Origin: Leptospira selangorensis
GTDB taxonomy: Bacteria; Spirochaetota; Leptospiria; Leptospirales; Leptospiraceae
DNA: 64,000 bases
Direction: 5' to 3'
Assembly: GCF_004769405.1 (NCBI RefSeq)
Contig: NZ_RQES01000016.1
Span: 372,001-436,000, forward strand
The notes under the pieces are model-generated. The model was given only the letters and a program-made list of their open reading frames with translations. It did not search any database and was not told the origin of the DNA. Every line of letters starts with the position of its first letter. Position 1 is the first letter of the stretch. Of this stretch, positions 16,029-27,113 are shown in pieces. The translations under genes were made by a program, and so were the position numbers.

Positions 16029-17276
16029 TTAATCCAATCTGAAATTGGTCATCGGGAATTGTTGGGTGATCTCTTTCACCCCTGCCTTGACTTTTTCCTT
16101 GGTCTTTTCGTCGTCCGGGTTGTCCAAGAAATCACAGATCAGGTTTCCTACTTTTTCAATATCGGCAGGTTTGAGACCTCTGGTAGTAAGTGCAGGAGTT
16201 CCTAAACGAATTCCGGAAGCAACTGCTGGAGGGTTTTTGTCGAATGGGATTGCGTTTTTATTCACTGTGACTCCGACTTCGTCCAATCCGTCCGCTGCTT
16301 TCGCGCCGGTTAAACCTTTTACGGATACATCCAATAAGACTAGGTGGTTGTCAGTTCCACCGCTTACCACTCTGAATCCTCTTTTTACAAAAACTTCTGC
16401 CAGCACTTTAGCGTTTGCGAGTACTGTTTCAATATACTTTTTGTAATCAGGGCTTAAAGCTTCTCCGAACGCTACCGCTTTTGCTGCGATTACGTGCATT
16501 AAAGGTCCACCTTGGATCCCAGGGAATACTCTGGAGTTTAATACTTTCTCATTTTCTAATTTAGAAAGAATTAAACCACCTCTTGGTCCTCTGAGAGTTT
16601 TGTGAGTGGTAGTGGTAACATAATCAAAATTATCGATTGGAGAAGGGTGATAGCCGGTCGCCACTAACCCGGAGATATGCGCGATATCTGCCATAAGTTT
16701 TGCGCCTACTGATTTTGCGATCTCTGCGAATTTATCAAAATCGATCGTTCTAGAATATGCAGAAGCACCTGCAACGATCAGTTTAGGTTTATGTTCTTTT
16801 GCAAGAGATGCAAGAGCATCGTAATCAATTGTCTCGGTTTTAGGATCTACACCGTAAGGGATCGGTTTATAATATTTTCCGCTGATATTTACAGGAGAAC
16901 CATGAGTTAAATGTCCTCCATGAGCCAGATTCATTCCTAAAAAAGAATCTCCCGGTTCCATAGTGGCCAGAAAAACCGCCATATTTGCCTGCGCCCCAGA
17001 GTGAGGCTGAACGTTTGCGTATTCCGCTTTGAAGATCTTTTTAGCTCTTTCGATCGCCAAAGACTCTACCGCGTCCGCGTTTACACATCCGTTATAATAT
17101 CTTTTTCCAGGATATCCTTCCGCATATTTATTAGTAAGAGTGGAAGTATAAGCTTCCAGAACTGGTCTGGACACGAAGTTTTCAGAAGCGATCATTTCCA
17201 GGTTTTGTTCCTGTCTTTGGTCTTCTGCCTGTAAGGCTTTGAAAATTTCGGGGTCTTGTTGGGGAAGGTATTTCAT
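16029..17276 (-). CDS. glyA: Serine hydroxymethyltransferase
   Basis: A 415-residue PLP enzyme of the usual SHMT length. Visible family blocks: [13 protein letters not shown] at the N-terminus, [26 protein letters not shown], the PLP-binding [13 protein letters not shown] with the Schiff-base Lys, and GGTDNHL near residue 315. It converts serine and tetrahydrofolate to glycine and methylene-THF, the main source of one-carbon units, in the cytoplasm. It lies 25 bases downstream of the lipoate ligase-family gene on the same strand. A link to the lipoylated glycine cleavage protein is possible but only inferred from neighbourhood. Confidence 0.97.
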   Translation of the reverse strand: MKYLPQQDPEIFKALQAEDQRQEQNLEMIASENFVSRPVLEAYTSTLTNKYAEGYPGKRYYNGCVNADAVESLAIERAKKIFKAEYANVQPHSGAQANMAVFLATMEPGDSFLGMNLAHGGHLTHGSPVNISGKYYKPIPYGVDPKTETIDYDALASLAKEHKPKLIVAGASAYSRTIDFDKFAEIAKSVGAKLMADIAHISGLVATGYHPSPIDNFDYVTTTTHKTLRGPRGGLILSKLENEKVLNSRVFPGIQGGPLMHVIAAKAVAFGEALSPDYKKYIETVLANAKVLAEVFVKRGFRVVSGGTDNHLVLLDVSVKGLTGAKAADGLDEVGVTVNKNAIPFDKNPPAVASGIRLGTPALTTRGLKPADIEKVGNLICDFLDNPDDEKTKEKVKAGVKEITQQFPMTNFRLD

Positions 17277-17301
17277 TTTTTCCTCGTGGTGCCTAAGAGA
17301 A

Positions 17302-18174
17302 TCATTCTCCCAGAATATAGCCTAGATCTGAATATTTTTCCTGGAACAGCCGATCTGCCACCTTACGAACGTTTCGAAAGAAGGATGGATCCGCTTCGGT
17401 ACCTATGATTTCAACCCCCAGATAATCCGCAAATAAAAGGGAAAGGTCTTGTTTGAATTTTCCGGGCGAAAAGGAGGCAGGCAAGGCGGTTACGAATTCA
17501 TCATGAGCTCTGCCTTTTCTATATTCAGGTTCTTCTGGAGGATGGGGTAGAAGGTCCGACACCAATGGGATCAGCCTGGAATCCAAGATCAGGGTCCCAT
17601 GTTGCACGATGCAGTTCTTCTTCCTGAACTGAGCGTTTCCCGAAATTTTTTTCCATACATCCGGGGATAGTTCTAAGGCGAGGTCTGACTTGCCCTTACA
17701 TTTTGTTTTGAGCCCTTGTTTGTTTAGAGCAGAAGATATCAGACCTAAGAATATATTATAAGAGTTAGAGACAGGATATAGCTCCGGTTTTGTTTCTAAG
17801 GAAACGAAAAGGCTGAAGTTTAGATTCCATCCTGGCTCATGTACGACAGTCCCTCCGCCACTTGCTCTTCTGGCTATATATACCGGGTCTGTTATGGAAG
17901 GTTTTTTGGGAGTTGGTCTTTTTTGGAATGTAGTCAGGAAGTTTTCTATATTTTCTTTTCCTGCGCTTAGTTCCGGTTTTTCCGAGAGGCCCATTATAAT
18001 GGACCTGGGTCCTTCCCAAAATCGAACCCCGCCGGAATATCCTCCGGATACTAGTTGGACGGCGAGAGCTTCTTCCAAAGCTAGATTATAATAAGGTGTC
18101 CTGATGGATTTTTGGTCTAGTATAAAAGTTCTCACTTCGAGACCAGAGTCTATCGGACTATAGTTTTCGTCCAT
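17302..18174 (-). CDS. Lipoate-protein ligase family protein
   Basis: A 290-residue protein with the biotin/lipoate ligase fold: [11 protein letters not shown] near residue 23, [12 protein letters not shown], the [14 protein letters not shown] signature near 110 and NLNFSLF, then [22 protein letters not shown], which contains the catalytic Lys region of LplA/LipM. It attaches lipoate or octanoate to E2 and GcvH proteins; the E2 encoded at 24431 is a plausible substrate. An insertion (about 75-95, [11 protein letters not shown]) lies before the active site. LplA and LipM/LipL cannot be told apart by eye. It is the first gene of the minus-strand run that continues with glyA. Confidence 0.85.
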   Translation of the reverse strand: MDENYSPIDSGLEVRTFILDQKSIRTPYYNLALEEALAVQLVSGGYSGGVRFWEGPRSIIMGLSEKPELSAGKENIENFLTTFQKRPTPKKPSITDPVYIARRASGGGTVVHEPGWNLNFSLFVSLETKPELYPVSNSYNIFLGLISSALNKQGLKTKCKGKSDLALELSPDVWKKISGNAQFRKKNCIVQHGTLILDSRLIPLVSDLLPHPPEEPEYRKGRAHDEFVTALPASFSPGKFKQDLSLLFADYLGVEIIGTEADPSFFRNVRKVADRLFQEKYSDLGYILGE

Positions 18175-18286
18175 GGGTTTTACTACGGACTGTGGTCTTA
18201 ATTGATCTATTTAAACACCGGTCCCAATCTTATTTTCTCTTTTCTTACTCAGGGAATAATTTTAAACACTTTGTGCGAATATAAAT

Positions 18287-18356
18287 GAACCGCGTTCCAT
18301 ATATATTAATAAAATATAATATTAAAGTGCGCTTTAAGTTTAATTGAACTGCGGTC
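18287..18356 (+). promoter_or_regulatory. Putative regulated promoter with paired GAACYGCG sites
   Basis: A TATAAT hexamer at 18315-18320 is flanked by two similar partial palindromes: GAACCGCGTTC at 18287-18297, where a -35 element would be, and GAACTGCGGTC at 18346-18356, downstream of the expected start. A third small inverted repeat, TTAAAG/CTTTAA, lies at 18324-18339. The layout suggests an operator pair around the promoter of the SGNH lipoprotein operon. Confidence 0.35.
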
Positions 18357-18432
18357 ACCGTTACTCGATTTTTAATAAAATTGGAACATTCTTCTTTCTC
18401 CCCTTGTCCTAATTTATAGAGCATTATGAAAA

Positions 18433-19119
18433 ATGAATATAATTTATTTCTTAGAGAAGTTGAGACTTCTTTCTTCCCCTTCGAAAACCAGGGGGGTTTT
18501 TAATCGGTTCTCAGTTTTTGTTTTGGCCATGTCCCTTTTGTTAGGGGCTTGCGTTATAGACCAAGATACAAATTCCAAAAAATCCAAATTATACAAACCT
18601 AGCTTTGCCCTTTTCGGGGATAGTATCTCTGCCTTTTGGCCTGTAGAAGAACAGTTCCCCGAATTCGAAACTTATAAGAAGGCCTTCCCAGGAAGAAGGA
18701 CTTATGAGATCCAGGAGGCAGCCAAAAACGAAACAGGGAAATATAGATCCTGTATGTTGAACGGCGGTGTAAATGATTTCCTGAATAATTTCGAACCCAC
18801 TTGGGAAGAGGTCGACGCAACTGTACAACGTCAACTTAAGACCTTGGAAATACTGAACGAGCGCTGTGATTATATCATCGTTCTGAATGTATGGAGTGTC
18901 CAGCTTCCTTGGCCGGTTAAGGCAGCGTCCATGATCAATTTGGAAATGAAGAAGAAGGTCACCTTCCTACCAAGAATTGATCCTGAAGATCTGATCCATA
19001 ACGAAATGTTATTGGACGGAGGTCACTTAACTGACGAAGGATACGGAATTCTTTCCCAAAGGGTGAGGGAATATCTCAAAGCTACTTTGCCTGAGTTTTG
19101 GTTGGAGTTTCTGTTATGA
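18433..19119 (+). CDS. SGNH/GDSL hydrolase lipoprotein
   Basis: A 228-residue lipoprotein with lipobox LLGAC (Cys40) and an SGNH-hydrolase core: block I FGDSIS with the nucleophile Ser64, a GGVND block III, and the closing DGGHLTDEGY with Asp and His. These enzymes hydrolyse ester bonds of lipids or of acetylated sugars. Since it is anchored in the envelope, an envelope ester substrate is likely, but I cannot name it. The start may be internal, because the first 20 residues are unusually long for a signal peptide. The stop overlaps the next start (ATGA at 19116-19119), so it is coupled to the outer-membrane protein that follows. Confidence 0.75.
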   Translation: MNIIYFLEKLRLLSSPSKTRGVFNRFSVFVLAMSLLLGACVIDQDTNSKKSKLYKPSFALFGDSISAFWPVEEQFPEFETYKKAFPGRRTYEIQEAAKNETGKYRSCMLNGGVNDFLNNFEPTWEEVDATVQRQLKTLEILNERCDYIIVLNVWSVQLPWPVKAASMINLEMKKKVTFLPRIDPEDLIHNEMLLDGGHLTDEGYGILSQRVREYLKATLPEFWLEFLL

Positions 19120-19910
19120 GGTATAGTCTCTTACTCCTTTTATTGTTCTTAAGTCCGCTTGCGGAAATTTTCGGATCCGATAAGGCTACGATCCCATATC
19201 CAGCATGGGGACAATCAGTAGGAGTATATAATATTTTTGTAATTAGTGCGGACGCGAAAGAATACAGGAATTCCAACGATTATGACCGGAATCGTAATAT
19301 TTCTCTGGATGGGGAATTGAAATTGGGAGATCATTTTTCAGTTTCTGCCGGGTATGGATACGTAGACCAGTACGCTACTAGGACTACTCCCTGGAGTGGC
19401 TGGGATAGATGGAAAGCGGGCCTGAAAACATTTTTCACTTTCGGGATATTTTCCATAGGAGGAGGTGTAAACGTTTACGGACCTTCTGCATCCGAACCTT
19501 GGATCGGTGAAAGAAATCCGGACCTACTTTTGGTTCGTCCTCATCTTGGTTTTGTTCTGGATTTTGGTAGGACTAAGCTCCAGGCATTTGGTCTATACGA
19601 AAGAGAAACCGATTCCAGATTCAGGGATCCTGTCCAAGATAAATATTATCGTTATATGGAAGCGGGTGCTACTTTATCCTACGAAACAAATTCAAATTGG
19701 ATCCTTCTTCTGGAAACTACCTATCGTATGGCAGTGGAAAATACGATCTCGTCTCCTCGTTCCGATTCATTCAATCTTCATCCTGGTGTTCAGTATAAGA
19801 TTGGAGAGGGAGGGCGAGTTTTCTTTAGCGGTTTATACGGGATGCGAAAGGATAATACTTACGATCAGGGCTTTAAAGTAGGTTATCAGCAGATGTTCTC
19901 TTTTGAATGA
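19116..19910 (+). CDS. Predicted outer-membrane beta-barrel protein
   Basis: A 264-residue protein with a short signal peptide (MRYSLLLLLLFLSPLAEIFG). The mature part is made of alternating hydrophobic and polar stretches with many aromatic ends (SVSAGYGYVDQYA, SIGGGVNVYG, KLQAFGLYERE, GVQYKIG), and it ends with Phe-Glu after GYQQMFS, typical of a small outer-membrane barrel of about 10-12 strands. I start it at ATG 19116, which overlaps the previous stop and has a GGAG upstream; the TTG at 19098 is less likely. It is co-translated with the SGNH lipoprotein, so the two may act together at the outer membrane. The ligand is unknown. Confidence 0.65.
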   Translation: MRYSLLLLLLFLSPLAEIFGSDKATIPYPAWGQSVGVYNIFVISADAKEYRNSNDYDRNRNISLDGELKLGDHFSVSAGYGYVDQYATRTTPWSGWDRWKAGLKTFFTFGIFSIGGGVNVYGPSASEPWIGERNPDLLLVRPHLGFVLDFGRTKLQAFGLYERETDSRFRDPVQDKYYRYMEAGATLSYETNSNWILLLETTYRMAVENTISSPRSDSFNLHPGVQYKIGEGGRVFFSGLYGMRKDNTYDQGFKVGYQQMFSFE

Positions 19911-19944
19911 GCCCGGCCCGAGAGAAGCGATGGCGTGGCCGAAC

Positions 19945-20784
19945 TTAATCTTTCGCTTCGTAATATTTAGTTGAAGCTTCTTTCAGGAATTTTTTCTCTT
20001 TTTTGTTAAGAGAATTCATTCCTTCTTTGGAAATTTTTTCTAAGAGACGATCTACTTCTTCTTTCGCTTCTTCTCTTGTTTTCATCTCTTCTTGCCAGCG
20101 AACCATCTTTCTTTTTTGTCTCCATCTGGAAAAAGAGAAGCTCGGAAATTTGATTCCGAATTTATATTTTACTTTAGTATAATATAGAAAGTAAAGTCCG
20201 CCCGCAGCGAAGCCTCCTATTCCGTTTGCAATTGGAGTTCCTGATTGTAATCCTAAAAGTACTAGAACGACTAATATTAAAACTGCCAGGTATTTTGCTT
20301 TGATCGGGAAAATTCCCCAAAACAAAAGTTCTCTATTCGGCCAAATCAATGCGTAAGCTGTGATAAGCCCGTATAGAACTGCTGAAATCCCGAGTACTGT
20401 CCCTTGTTGGAACCCAAACAAAGAGGCAAGCACTGTGGCGACCCCGCCTCCGAAGACGCAGAACATAAAATAACGTAAAAAATTCCTGGTTCCCCAATGG
20501 GATTCTAACGCAGACCCGAACATCCAAAATGCGAACATCTCGAATAAGAAGCCGATCAACATATTAGGGGAATGGAGGAAGCTGTAAGTCAGTAGTTGCC
20601 AACCAAAAAACTTTTCTAGGACTAAACCTGGAGTCAGTCCGAATAAGCCCAGAATGGCCAAAAGAATGGAAGGGGCGACTAGGCTTAGGATAAACTCTAT
20701 CCCGAAAATCGCTATATTTAAGATCAGAAGTTTACGAACGAGGGGAGAGGTTGAGACACCGAATCCGCTAGAGAAAGACGCCAT
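19945..20784 (-). CDS. Rhomboid-like membrane protein lacking catalytic His
   Basis: A 279-residue protein with six hydrophobic segments and the rhomboid layout: YSFLHSP in loop 1, EMFAFWMFGSALE after it, GISAVLYG (Ser134 at the nucleophile position) and ANGIGGFAAG in the last helix. In active rhomboids the last helix provides a His; here there is no His after residue 96, and the Asn and His of the oxyanion-hole region are also replaced. It is therefore more like a pseudoprotease. The C-terminal 70 residues are a charged, coiled-coil-rich cytoplasmic tail. It is convergent with the barrel gene and has no operon partner. Confidence 0.75.
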   Translation of the reverse strand: MASFSSGFGVSTSPLVRKLLILNIAIFGIEFILSLVAPSILLAILGLFGLTPGLVLEKFFGWQLLTYSFLHSPNMLIGFLFEMFAFWMFGSALESHWGTRNFLRYFMFCVFGGGVATVLASLFGFQQGTVLGISAVLYGLITAYALIWPNRELLFWGIFPIKAKYLAVLILVVLVLLGLQSGTPIANGIGGFAAGGLYFLYYTKVKYKFGIKFPSFSFSRWRQKRKMVRWQEEMKTREEAKEEVDRLLEKISKEGMNSLNKKEKKFLKEASTKYYEAKD

Positions 20785-20882
20785 TGCCTTCCTAGTTTTC
20801 TTTTTTCCTTTCGAACGACAACCTAAATCCGAGATTTTGTTTCCTTTGACAGTTTGGGGGAAATATAGTAAATGTTCCTAAG

Positions 20883-21836
20883 ATGGAAATCTTCTTGTAC
20901 GGAGTTCGGGGCTCTATTCCTGCCCCCTTATCAAACGAGGAATACAGGGAGAAAGTAATTTCCATATTGAGACTTGTGGCCAAGTCGGAGGGAAAAGCTT
21001 TTTCTTCTCCCGAAGAATGGTTCGATGGGTTGCCGGAACCTCTGAATTATGTTGTTGGCGGCAACACTACCTGTGTTCGGATTATAGGCTCTTCCGGGGT
21101 GGAGCTGGTTGTGGATCTCGGAACTGGGGCGAGAGTCCTGGGTGAGGACTTAGTCCGAGAAAAATTCGGGCAAGGAAAGGGAGAAGCTTCCGTATTTTTC
21201 ACTCATACCCACTGGGATCATATCCACGGGATCCCTTTTTTCAAACCTTTGTATATTCCCGGAAATAAGTTCACCTTCTATTCTCCCTTGGAAGATCTTC
21301 CGGAAAGATTAAAATACCAACAAGAACCCAGATTTTTCCCGATCCATTTTGATCATTTCGGTTCAGAAAGAAATTTCCACAGGCTCCAAAAGGGAGAAGT
21401 CCTGGAAATCGGCGGTGTTAAAATAGAATGGCTCGCTCTCAAACATCCGGGAGGCTCCATCGCTTACAAATTCACTGAAAATGGGAAAAGTTTTATTTTT
21501 GCCACGGACGCAGAATATAATGGTGAGGATTTTCCTCTGATCCAGGAGCAAAAACCGTTCTTTAAGGGTGCGGATCTTCTGGTTTTGGACGCTCAGTACA
21601 CTCTGGACGAATCCTTCCAAAAATTCGATTGGGGCCATACCGCTTATACAATGGCAGTCAATTGTGCTTCTTCTTGGGAGGTCAAAAAACTGGCTTTGAC
21701 CCACCATGAACCCGCCTATTCGGATGAAATTTTAGCTATCATCTTAGATGACGCCAGAACCCATGCTGAAAATCTTGGAACCAAGGACCTATCCATTGTA
21801 CTGGCTAGAGAAGGAATGAAATTCAAACTCGTATGA
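20883..21836 (+). CDS. MBL-fold metal-dependent hydrolase
   Basis: A 317-residue cytoplasmic metallo-beta-lactamase-fold protein. The start [12 protein letters not shown], the GGNTTCVRI strand, the metal site [10 protein letters not shown] (near residue 107), the ATDAEYNG segment and the late [10 protein letters not shown] all match the PhnP/RNase Z-like branch. Members hydrolyse cyclic phosphodiesters or related substrates, but the substrate cannot be read here. Its stop overlaps the PBP start by 4 bases (ATGA), so the two are co-translated. Confidence 0.85.
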   Translation: MEIFLYGVRGSIPAPLSNEEYREKVISILRLVAKSEGKAFSSPEEWFDGLPEPLNYVVGGNTTCVRIIGSSGVELVVDLGTGARVLGEDLVREKFGQGKGEASVFFTHTHWDHIHGIPFFKPLYIPGNKFTFYSPLEDLPERLKYQQEPRFFPIHFDHFGSERNFHRLQKGEVLEIGGVKIEWLALKHPGGSIAYKFTENGKSFIFATDAEYNGEDFPLIQEQKPFFKGADLLVLDAQYTLDESFQKFDWGHTAYTMAVNCASSWEVKKLALTHHEPAYSDEILAIILDDARTHAENLGTKDLSIVLAREGMKFKLV

Positions 21837-24289
21837 ATCTATTTAGCGAAGGAATTCACAGAGCTACAAAAACACTTTTGGTCTTAGCCTTACTGGGCGG
21901 TCTGTTTTTTGGATACATTATCGCAGAAGTGGATGAGGGAGGGGAGCTTGCGATCCTTGCTTCTTACCAACCAACCACTCCAACTCGTTTATACGATATC
22001 AATGGTGTAGTGTATGCAGAGTTGTATCGCCATAAACAGCAACTTCTAAAATACCAAGACATTCCTCCACATGTGGTCCAAGCATTCCTCTCCGTAGAGG
22101 ATAATAACTTTTTTAATCACTTCGGGATAGATTTCTCCGCAATCCTTCGCGCGGCAGCAGTCAATGTGATCTCGGGTAGGATCAAACAGGGTGGATCCAC
22201 TCTTACCCAACAGCTTGCAAAAACGGTTTTGAATAATAGGAAAAAGTCCTTTATCCGTAAATTCGTAGAAGCTCTGTTTACTCTTCAGATAGAACAGGAA
22301 TATTCTAAAGAAGAAATATTAGAAATTTATTTTAACTTAATATACTTAGGCCATGGAACAACAGGTCTTGCTTCTGCGGCAGATGTGTATTTCCATAAGG
22401 ACGTTTCGGACTTGGATGTGGCAGAAGCTGCACTTCTTGCAAGACTTCCTAAGGCACCCGTAGATTATTCTCCTTATAAAAATCCGGCTGCTTCTAAAAG
22501 AGCTCATATAGAAGTTCTGAAACTTATGGCATCCCAAGGATTTGTTCCTGCAGACAAGGTCCAAACCATCCATGACGAATTTTGGGAAAAATATTGGCCG
22601 ATCGTAATCACTCAGTCCCCTTCTCAATCTACCTGGGGAACTAAGCTGAATAGGGCCCCCCATTTTACTGAATTCGTAAGACAGAGATTATTAAAGGAAT
22701 TGGGAGAAGATAGGATCTACAGTGGTGGTCTTAAAATTTATACCACTCTGGATATTCGCAAACAGGAGATCGCTCAGGACGAACTTCGTAAGGCTCTCAA
22801 AAAACACGATGATCTTGTTTCTGGTGTTACCGTGAATTATGCAGGTGGTGCGGACAGAGGTCTTGTCGGACTTTATAATTTTATAGGCTCTTTATTTCCT
22901 GTGGCTCCTACTTTCGTAAGCCGTTTAGATGATAAGGCAAACTTCAGAGTTGCACTCGAAAAAGAACTCATCGATTCCGCCGACGTTCTTAGTTTACTTC
23001 TTCCTGCGGATAATGAATCCGCTGCATTCACTGAATTCCAAAAAAGATCTGCGGTATTCGGCAAAAACCTTCACGTAGAAGGCGCCGCTATCACAATAGA
23101 TCATACCAACGGCTATATAGAAACAATGGTCGGAGGTTATGAATTCACTCCTAAAAACCAATTCAATAGAGCGGTCCAGGCAAGAAGGCAGACTGGATCT
23201 TCTTTCAAACCTTTCGTATATGGGGCAGCGATCTCTGAACGTATCGTAGGTTCCGGAACAGGGATCATGGATGCACCTTTGACCACCTTAACCGAAGAAG
23301 GAGAAGGTTGGTCTCCGCAGGATTTCGATGGGGATTTCCAAGGGATGGTCCCTCTTTCCAGAGCACTTTCCATGTCATTGAACATCGTTTCTGTGCAGGT
23401 GTTTCTACGCACAGGTGCAGATGCGGTCATAGATTTTGCTTCTCGCTTAACAAAAGCTGATAAGAGCAGATTTATGCCTAGCCCTGCTCTCGCGTTGGGA
23501 ATTGCTGAACTTTCTCCATATGAAATGGCCGTTGGCTATTCTATTATTGCAAATAAGGGAAGAAATGTGATCCCACTCTCTGTTCGATATGTGATCGATC
23601 AGTCAGGAAATGTAATTTATAACGAAGAGCTAAAAGTCAGGGAAGAATTGGATAAAGAAGCGGAAGACGGTTCAATCCAGATCATCAGCGAAGGTACGGC
23701 TTATATTCTTCGCAAAATGTTGACCATGGTTGCTATGGGGGGAACCGCCGCGAACGGACTCCATTCAGCTGACCAAGGAAATTATAAAGGGATCGCTGCT
23801 GGAAAAACAGGCTCCACTTCTTCTTTTACAAATGCTTGGTACTGTGGGTTCGATCCTAAATTGACCACTGTTATTTGGCTCGGATTCGATAAAAGTTCCA
23901 TCTCTCTCGGAAGAGGGCAGGCTGCCGGGGTTCTTGCAGTTCCTATTTGGGGAAAAATGTACCGTCGTTTTTATAACGGTGAAAATTATCCTACTTTCGA
24001 GGATGAACATGGTCTGGATCCACAGCCTGAAGAAGTGCAAAGTGGAGGGACCTGTGCGTATAATGGACTGTCTCCTAAACCGGGAGTATGTCCTGTTACC
24101 CAGAACTTGACTTTAAAGCCGATTACTGTAGCAGGTGTGACAAAATCTGTCCAGGCAAACCGCCAATGCGACGGAGATCGGGACCATCATAAGTCAATAG
24201 ATTTCAGAGAATTTCTGCAATTGGAATACCAGATCAGCGACGAAGAGATCGGAAAAACGGAACGTAAGTTTAAGCCGCAAGCGGACTAA
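21833..24289 (+). CDS. Class A penicillin-binding protein 1A
   Basis: An 818-residue bifunctional wall synthase. An N-terminal membrane helix (15-32) is followed by the GT51 transglycosylase with [12 protein letters not shown] and [11 protein letters not shown], then the transpeptidase with GSSFKPF (nucleophile Ser456, Lys459), SMSLN (SxN motif) and KTGS (658-661). The C-terminal tail has a Cys-rich stretch ([15 protein letters not shown]). It polymerises and cross-links peptidoglycan in the periplasm. It overlaps the MBL gene upstream, an odd partner for a PBP. A long insertion of about 85 residues (320-405) lies before the transpeptidase. Confidence 0.95.
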   Translation: MNLFSEGIHRATKTLLVLALLGGLFFGYIIAEVDEGGELAILASYQPTTPTRLYDINGVVYAELYRHKQQLLKYQDIPPHVVQAFLSVEDNNFFNHFGIDFSAILRAAAVNVISGRIKQGGSTLTQQLAKTVLNNRKKSFIRKFVEALFTLQIEQEYSKEEILEIYFNLIYLGHGTTGLASAADVYFHKDVSDLDVAEAALLARLPKAPVDYSPYKNPAASKRAHIEVLKLMASQGFVPADKVQTIHDEFWEKYWPIVITQSPSQSTWGTKLNRAPHFTEFVRQRLLKELGEDRIYSGGLKIYTTLDIRKQEIAQDELRKALKKHDDLVSGVTVNYAGGADRGLVGLYNFIGSLFPVAPTFVSRLDDKANFRVALEKELIDSADVLSLLLPADNESAAFTEFQKRSAVFGKNLHVEGAAITIDHTNGYIETMVGGYEFTPKNQFNRAVQARRQTGSSFKPFVYGAAISERIVGSGTGIMDAPLTTLTEEGEGWSPQDFDGDFQGMVPLSRALSMSLNIVSVQVFLRTGADAVIDFASRLTKADKSRFMPSPALALGIAELSPYEMAVGYSIIANKGRNVIPLSVRYVIDQSGNVIYNEELKVREELDKEAEDGSIQIISEGTAYILRKMLTMVAMGGTAANGLHSADQGNYKGIAAGKTGSTSSFTNAWYCGFDPKLTTVIWLGFDKSSISLGRGQAAGVLAVPIWGKMYRRFYNGENYPTFEDEHGLDPQPEEVQSGGTCAYNGLSPKPGVCPVTQNLTLKPITVAGVTKSVQANRQCDGDRDHHKSIDFREFLQLEYQISDEEIGKTERKFKPQAD

Positions 24290-24430
24290 AAAACCTTAGT
24301 GTGATTTCGGGAAAATTCATCCAAAACACCGATTTGACAAGAACGACTTTACAGAATTTTTCAGCTTTCCGAAAGTGAAATGGAGGCGGTCCCGGAACGG
24401 GACGTATACACCGACCTCCGTAGGATCAAG

Positions 24431-25681
24431 ATGTCGATAGAGATCAAGGTTCCCGAAATGGGTGAATCCATTACGGAAGCAACAATAGCAAACTGGGTAA
24501 AAAAAGAAGGCGAACGAGTAGAACAGGACGAGGTCCTGGTGGAATTGGAAACCGACAAGGTGACCATGGAGGTGCCAGCCCCCTCGGCGGGAGTTCTCCA
24601 AAAAATTAACAAGAAACCGGGGGAGACGGTCAAGATCAAAGAAGTGATCGGAATCATTGACCCTTCTGCCTCCGCAAAAAGCACTCCTACTTCAAGCACT
24701 CCTTCAACAACAAATACAGCACAAACTAACACGACTAACCAGGCGCAGAACGATACACTTCCTCCTGCTGTTCGTAAACTAATAGATGATAACGGATTAA
24801 ATCCTGCTTCTATCTCTGGCTCCGGTAAGAACGGACAGATCACCAAAGAAGACGTGTTAAACGCAATTGCAAATAAACAGTCAGCACCTGCGGCAGCAGT
24901 TTCTGCGGCGCCGGCAGCGGCTAAGTCTGCTCCTTCTCCTGAAATTCCTAAAGCGGTTCCTGCTGCTTCTCGTAGTAATCTTCCGAGAGAAAACGTTGTC
25001 CCGATGACTAAACTTCGCCAGACGATCGCAAATCGTTTGGTTGCAGCTCAGCATAACGCAGCTCTACTTACTACTTTTAACGAAGTGGATATGAGTGCTG
25101 TGATGGACCTTCGTGCTAAATACAAGGATAAGTTCAAAGACGCACATAATATCAATTTAGGATTTATGAGCTTCTTCACTAAGGCAGTAATTGGAGCTTT
25201 AAAATTTGTTCCTGCAATCAACGCAGAAATTCGCGGTACGGATCTAGTTTATAAAAACTATTTTGATATCGGTGTAGCTGTTGGAGGTCCTAAAGGTTTA
25301 GTGGTTCCGATTGTTCGTGATGCAGATCTTTTAAGTTTTGCTCAGGTCGAATCCGAGATCGCTCGCCTCGCGAATAAAGTGAAGGATGGAAAAATCGATC
25401 TTTCCGATATGGAAGGTGGAACATTTACCATCTCCAACGGAGGGATTTACGGTTCCATGATGTCCACTCCTATCCTGAACCCACCTCAGAGTGGAATTTT
25501 AGGACTCCATAATATTGTAAAACGTGCAGTAGTAGTGAACGATCAGATTGTGATACGACCTATGATGTATGTTGCTCTTTCTTATGACCATAGAGTTGTA
25601 GATGGGAAAGAAGCAGTAACCTTCCTCGTAAAGGTAAAAGAAGCGATCGAAGATCCGACCCGACTTCTTTTAGAAGTTTAA
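24431..25681 (+). CDS. sucB: 2-oxoglutarate dehydrogenase E2, dihydrolipoyl succinyltransferase
   Basis: A 416-residue E2. The lipoyl domain (1-80) has the lipoyl-Lys motif ETDKVTMEV, followed by a Thr/Ser/Asn-rich linker, a peripheral E3-binding domain ([14 protein letters not shown]...[11 protein letters not shown]), a second Ala/Pro-rich linker and the catalytic domain ending with the active-site [10 protein letters not shown] start it at the ATG at 24431 because the longer frame adds an uncharacteristic 17 residues. It is the first gene of the order E2-E3-E1, and the suc complex converts 2-oxoglutarate to succinyl-CoA in the TCA cycle. The lipoate ligase at 17302 may modify it. Confidence 0.95.
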   Translation: MSIEIKVPEMGESITEATIANWVKKEGERVEQDEVLVELETDKVTMEVPAPSAGVLQKINKKPGETVKIKEVIGIIDPSASAKSTPTSSTPSTTNTAQTNTTNQAQNDTLPPAVRKLIDDNGLNPASISGSGKNGQITKEDVLNAIANKQSAPAAAVSAAPAAAKSAPSPEIPKAVPAASRSNLPRENVVPMTKLRQTIANRLVAAQHNAALLTTFNEVDMSAVMDLRAKYKDKFKDAHNINLGFMSFFTKAVIGALKFVPAINAEIRGTDLVYKNYFDIGVAVGGPKGLVVPIVRDADLLSFAQVESEIARLANKVKDGKIDLSDMEGGTFTISNGGIYGSMMSTPILNPPQSGILGLHNIVKRAVVVNDQIVIRPMMYVALSYDHRVVDGKEAVTFLVKVKEAIEDPTRLLLEV

Positions 25682-25696
25682 GGAAGTCTAATAAGT

Positions 25697-27100
25697 ATGG
25701 CGGAACAATACGACGTATTAGTGATCGGATCGGGGCCTGGGGGTTATGTAGGCGCGATCCGAGCGGCTCAACTCGGGCTCAAAACCGGGATCATCGAAAA
25801 AAGAAAAACTTTGGGAGGAACCTGCTTGAACGTAGGCTGTATCCCTTCCAAAGCACTTTTAGATTCTTCTGAAGAATATCATAAAGTTTTACATAAGACT
25901 GATGTCCATGGGATCGGAGTTGGTAAAGTTACTCTTGACCTAAACAAACTCATGGAACGCAAGAACACTATCGTTAAGGAAGTCACCGACGGAGTAGACT
26001 ACTTAATGAAAAAGAACAAGATCACTCGTTACGAGGGTTTTGGAAAACTTTTAGGTGGCGGCCAGGTAGAAGTCGCTTTAGTCGACGGCAAAAAAGAAGT
26101 ATTAAGTGCGAAACATATCGTTCTGGCAACAGGTTCTGTTCCGATAGATATCCCTGGTCTGCCTGTGGACGGAAAAACGATCATCACTTCCGACCATGCA
26201 ATCGATCTAAGATCGGTTCCTAAAAAATTGGTAGTGATCGGTGCGGGAGTTATCGGCTTGGAGCTCGGCTCCGTATGGGGAAGACTCGGTGCGGAAGTTA
26301 CGGTGGTGGAACTCCTACCAGGACTTCTTCCTACAGTAGACAGATCTTTTGGTAGCTTGCTGCAAAGAAGTTTAGAGTCCCAAGGTTTTAATTTCTTATT
26401 CGAACATAAGGTATTAGGAGCGACTGCTTCTAAATCTGGTGCTAAAGTAAAGATTGCGGCGCCTGATGGAAAAGAATCCGAATTGGATGCGGACGTTGTT
26501 CTTGTGGCAGTCGGCCGTAAACCGTTTATCGACGGGATCGGATTAGAGGCAGCCGGGGTCCAATTAACTGAGAGAAAAAGGATCAAGGTAGATTCTCATT
26601 TCCAAACCAGCGCTGCCGGTATCTATGCGATCGGGGACGTAATCGACGGACCTATGCTTGCTCATAAGGCAGAAGAAGAAGGTGTTGCACTTGCGGAATT
26701 ACTCGCAGGTCAATCCGGACATGTTAATTACGCAGCGGTTCCAAGCATTATCTATACCTGGCCTGAAATGGCATGGGTTGGAAAAGGTGAAGAAGAACTA
26801 AAAACTGCCGGTGTAGAATACAAAGTTGGTAAGTCATTATTCAAGCCTAACGCAAGAGCTAAGGCTATGAACGAAGCGGAAGGCCAAGTCAAAATTTTAG
26901 CAGATAAAAAAACGGATAAGGTATTGGGAGCGTTTGTATTTGGGCCTAGAGCTTCGGATATGATCGCTGAGCTTGCGGTCGCGGTAGAGTTCGGTGCTTC
27001 TTCGGAAGATATAGCACGTTCTTTTCACGCACATCCTACATTGTCCGAAGTCGTAAAAGAGGCCGCCATGGCCGTAGACAAGTGGGCAATTCACGCTTAG
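25697..27100 (+). CDS. lpdA: Dihydrolipoyl dehydrogenase (E3)
   Basis: A 467-residue flavoprotein with all family marks: FAD-binding [19 protein letters not shown], the redox disulfide [14 protein letters not shown] (Cys pair near 43 and 48), the NAD-binding [25 protein letters not shown] and the C-terminal HAHPTLSE with the base His. It reoxidises the lipoyl group of E2 using NAD+. It lies 15 bases after sucB and 13 before sucA, so it is the middle gene of the complex operon. It may also serve pyruvate dehydrogenase and glycine cleavage. Confidence 0.96.
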   Translation: MAEQYDVLVIGSGPGGYVGAIRAAQLGLKTGIIEKRKTLGGTCLNVGCIPSKALLDSSEEYHKVLHKTDVHGIGVGKVTLDLNKLMERKNTIVKEVTDGVDYLMKKNKITRYEGFGKLLGGGQVEVALVDGKKEVLSAKHIVLATGSVPIDIPGLPVDGKTIITSDHAIDLRSVPKKLVVIGAGVIGLELGSVWGRLGAEVTVVELLPGLLPTVDRSFGSLLQRSLESQGFNFLFEHKVLGATASKSGAKVKIAAPDGKESELDADVVLVAVGRKPFIDGIGLEAAGVQLTERKRIKVDSHFQTSAAGIYAIGDVIDGPMLAHKAEEEGVALAELLAGQSGHVNYAAVPSIIYTWPEMAWVGKGEEELKTAGVEYKVGKSLFKPNARAKAMNEAEGQVKILADKKTDKVLGAFVFGPRASDMIAELAVAVEFGASSEDIARSFHAHPTLSEVVKEAAMAVDKWAIHA

Positions 27101-27113
27101 GGGAGATCCGATC

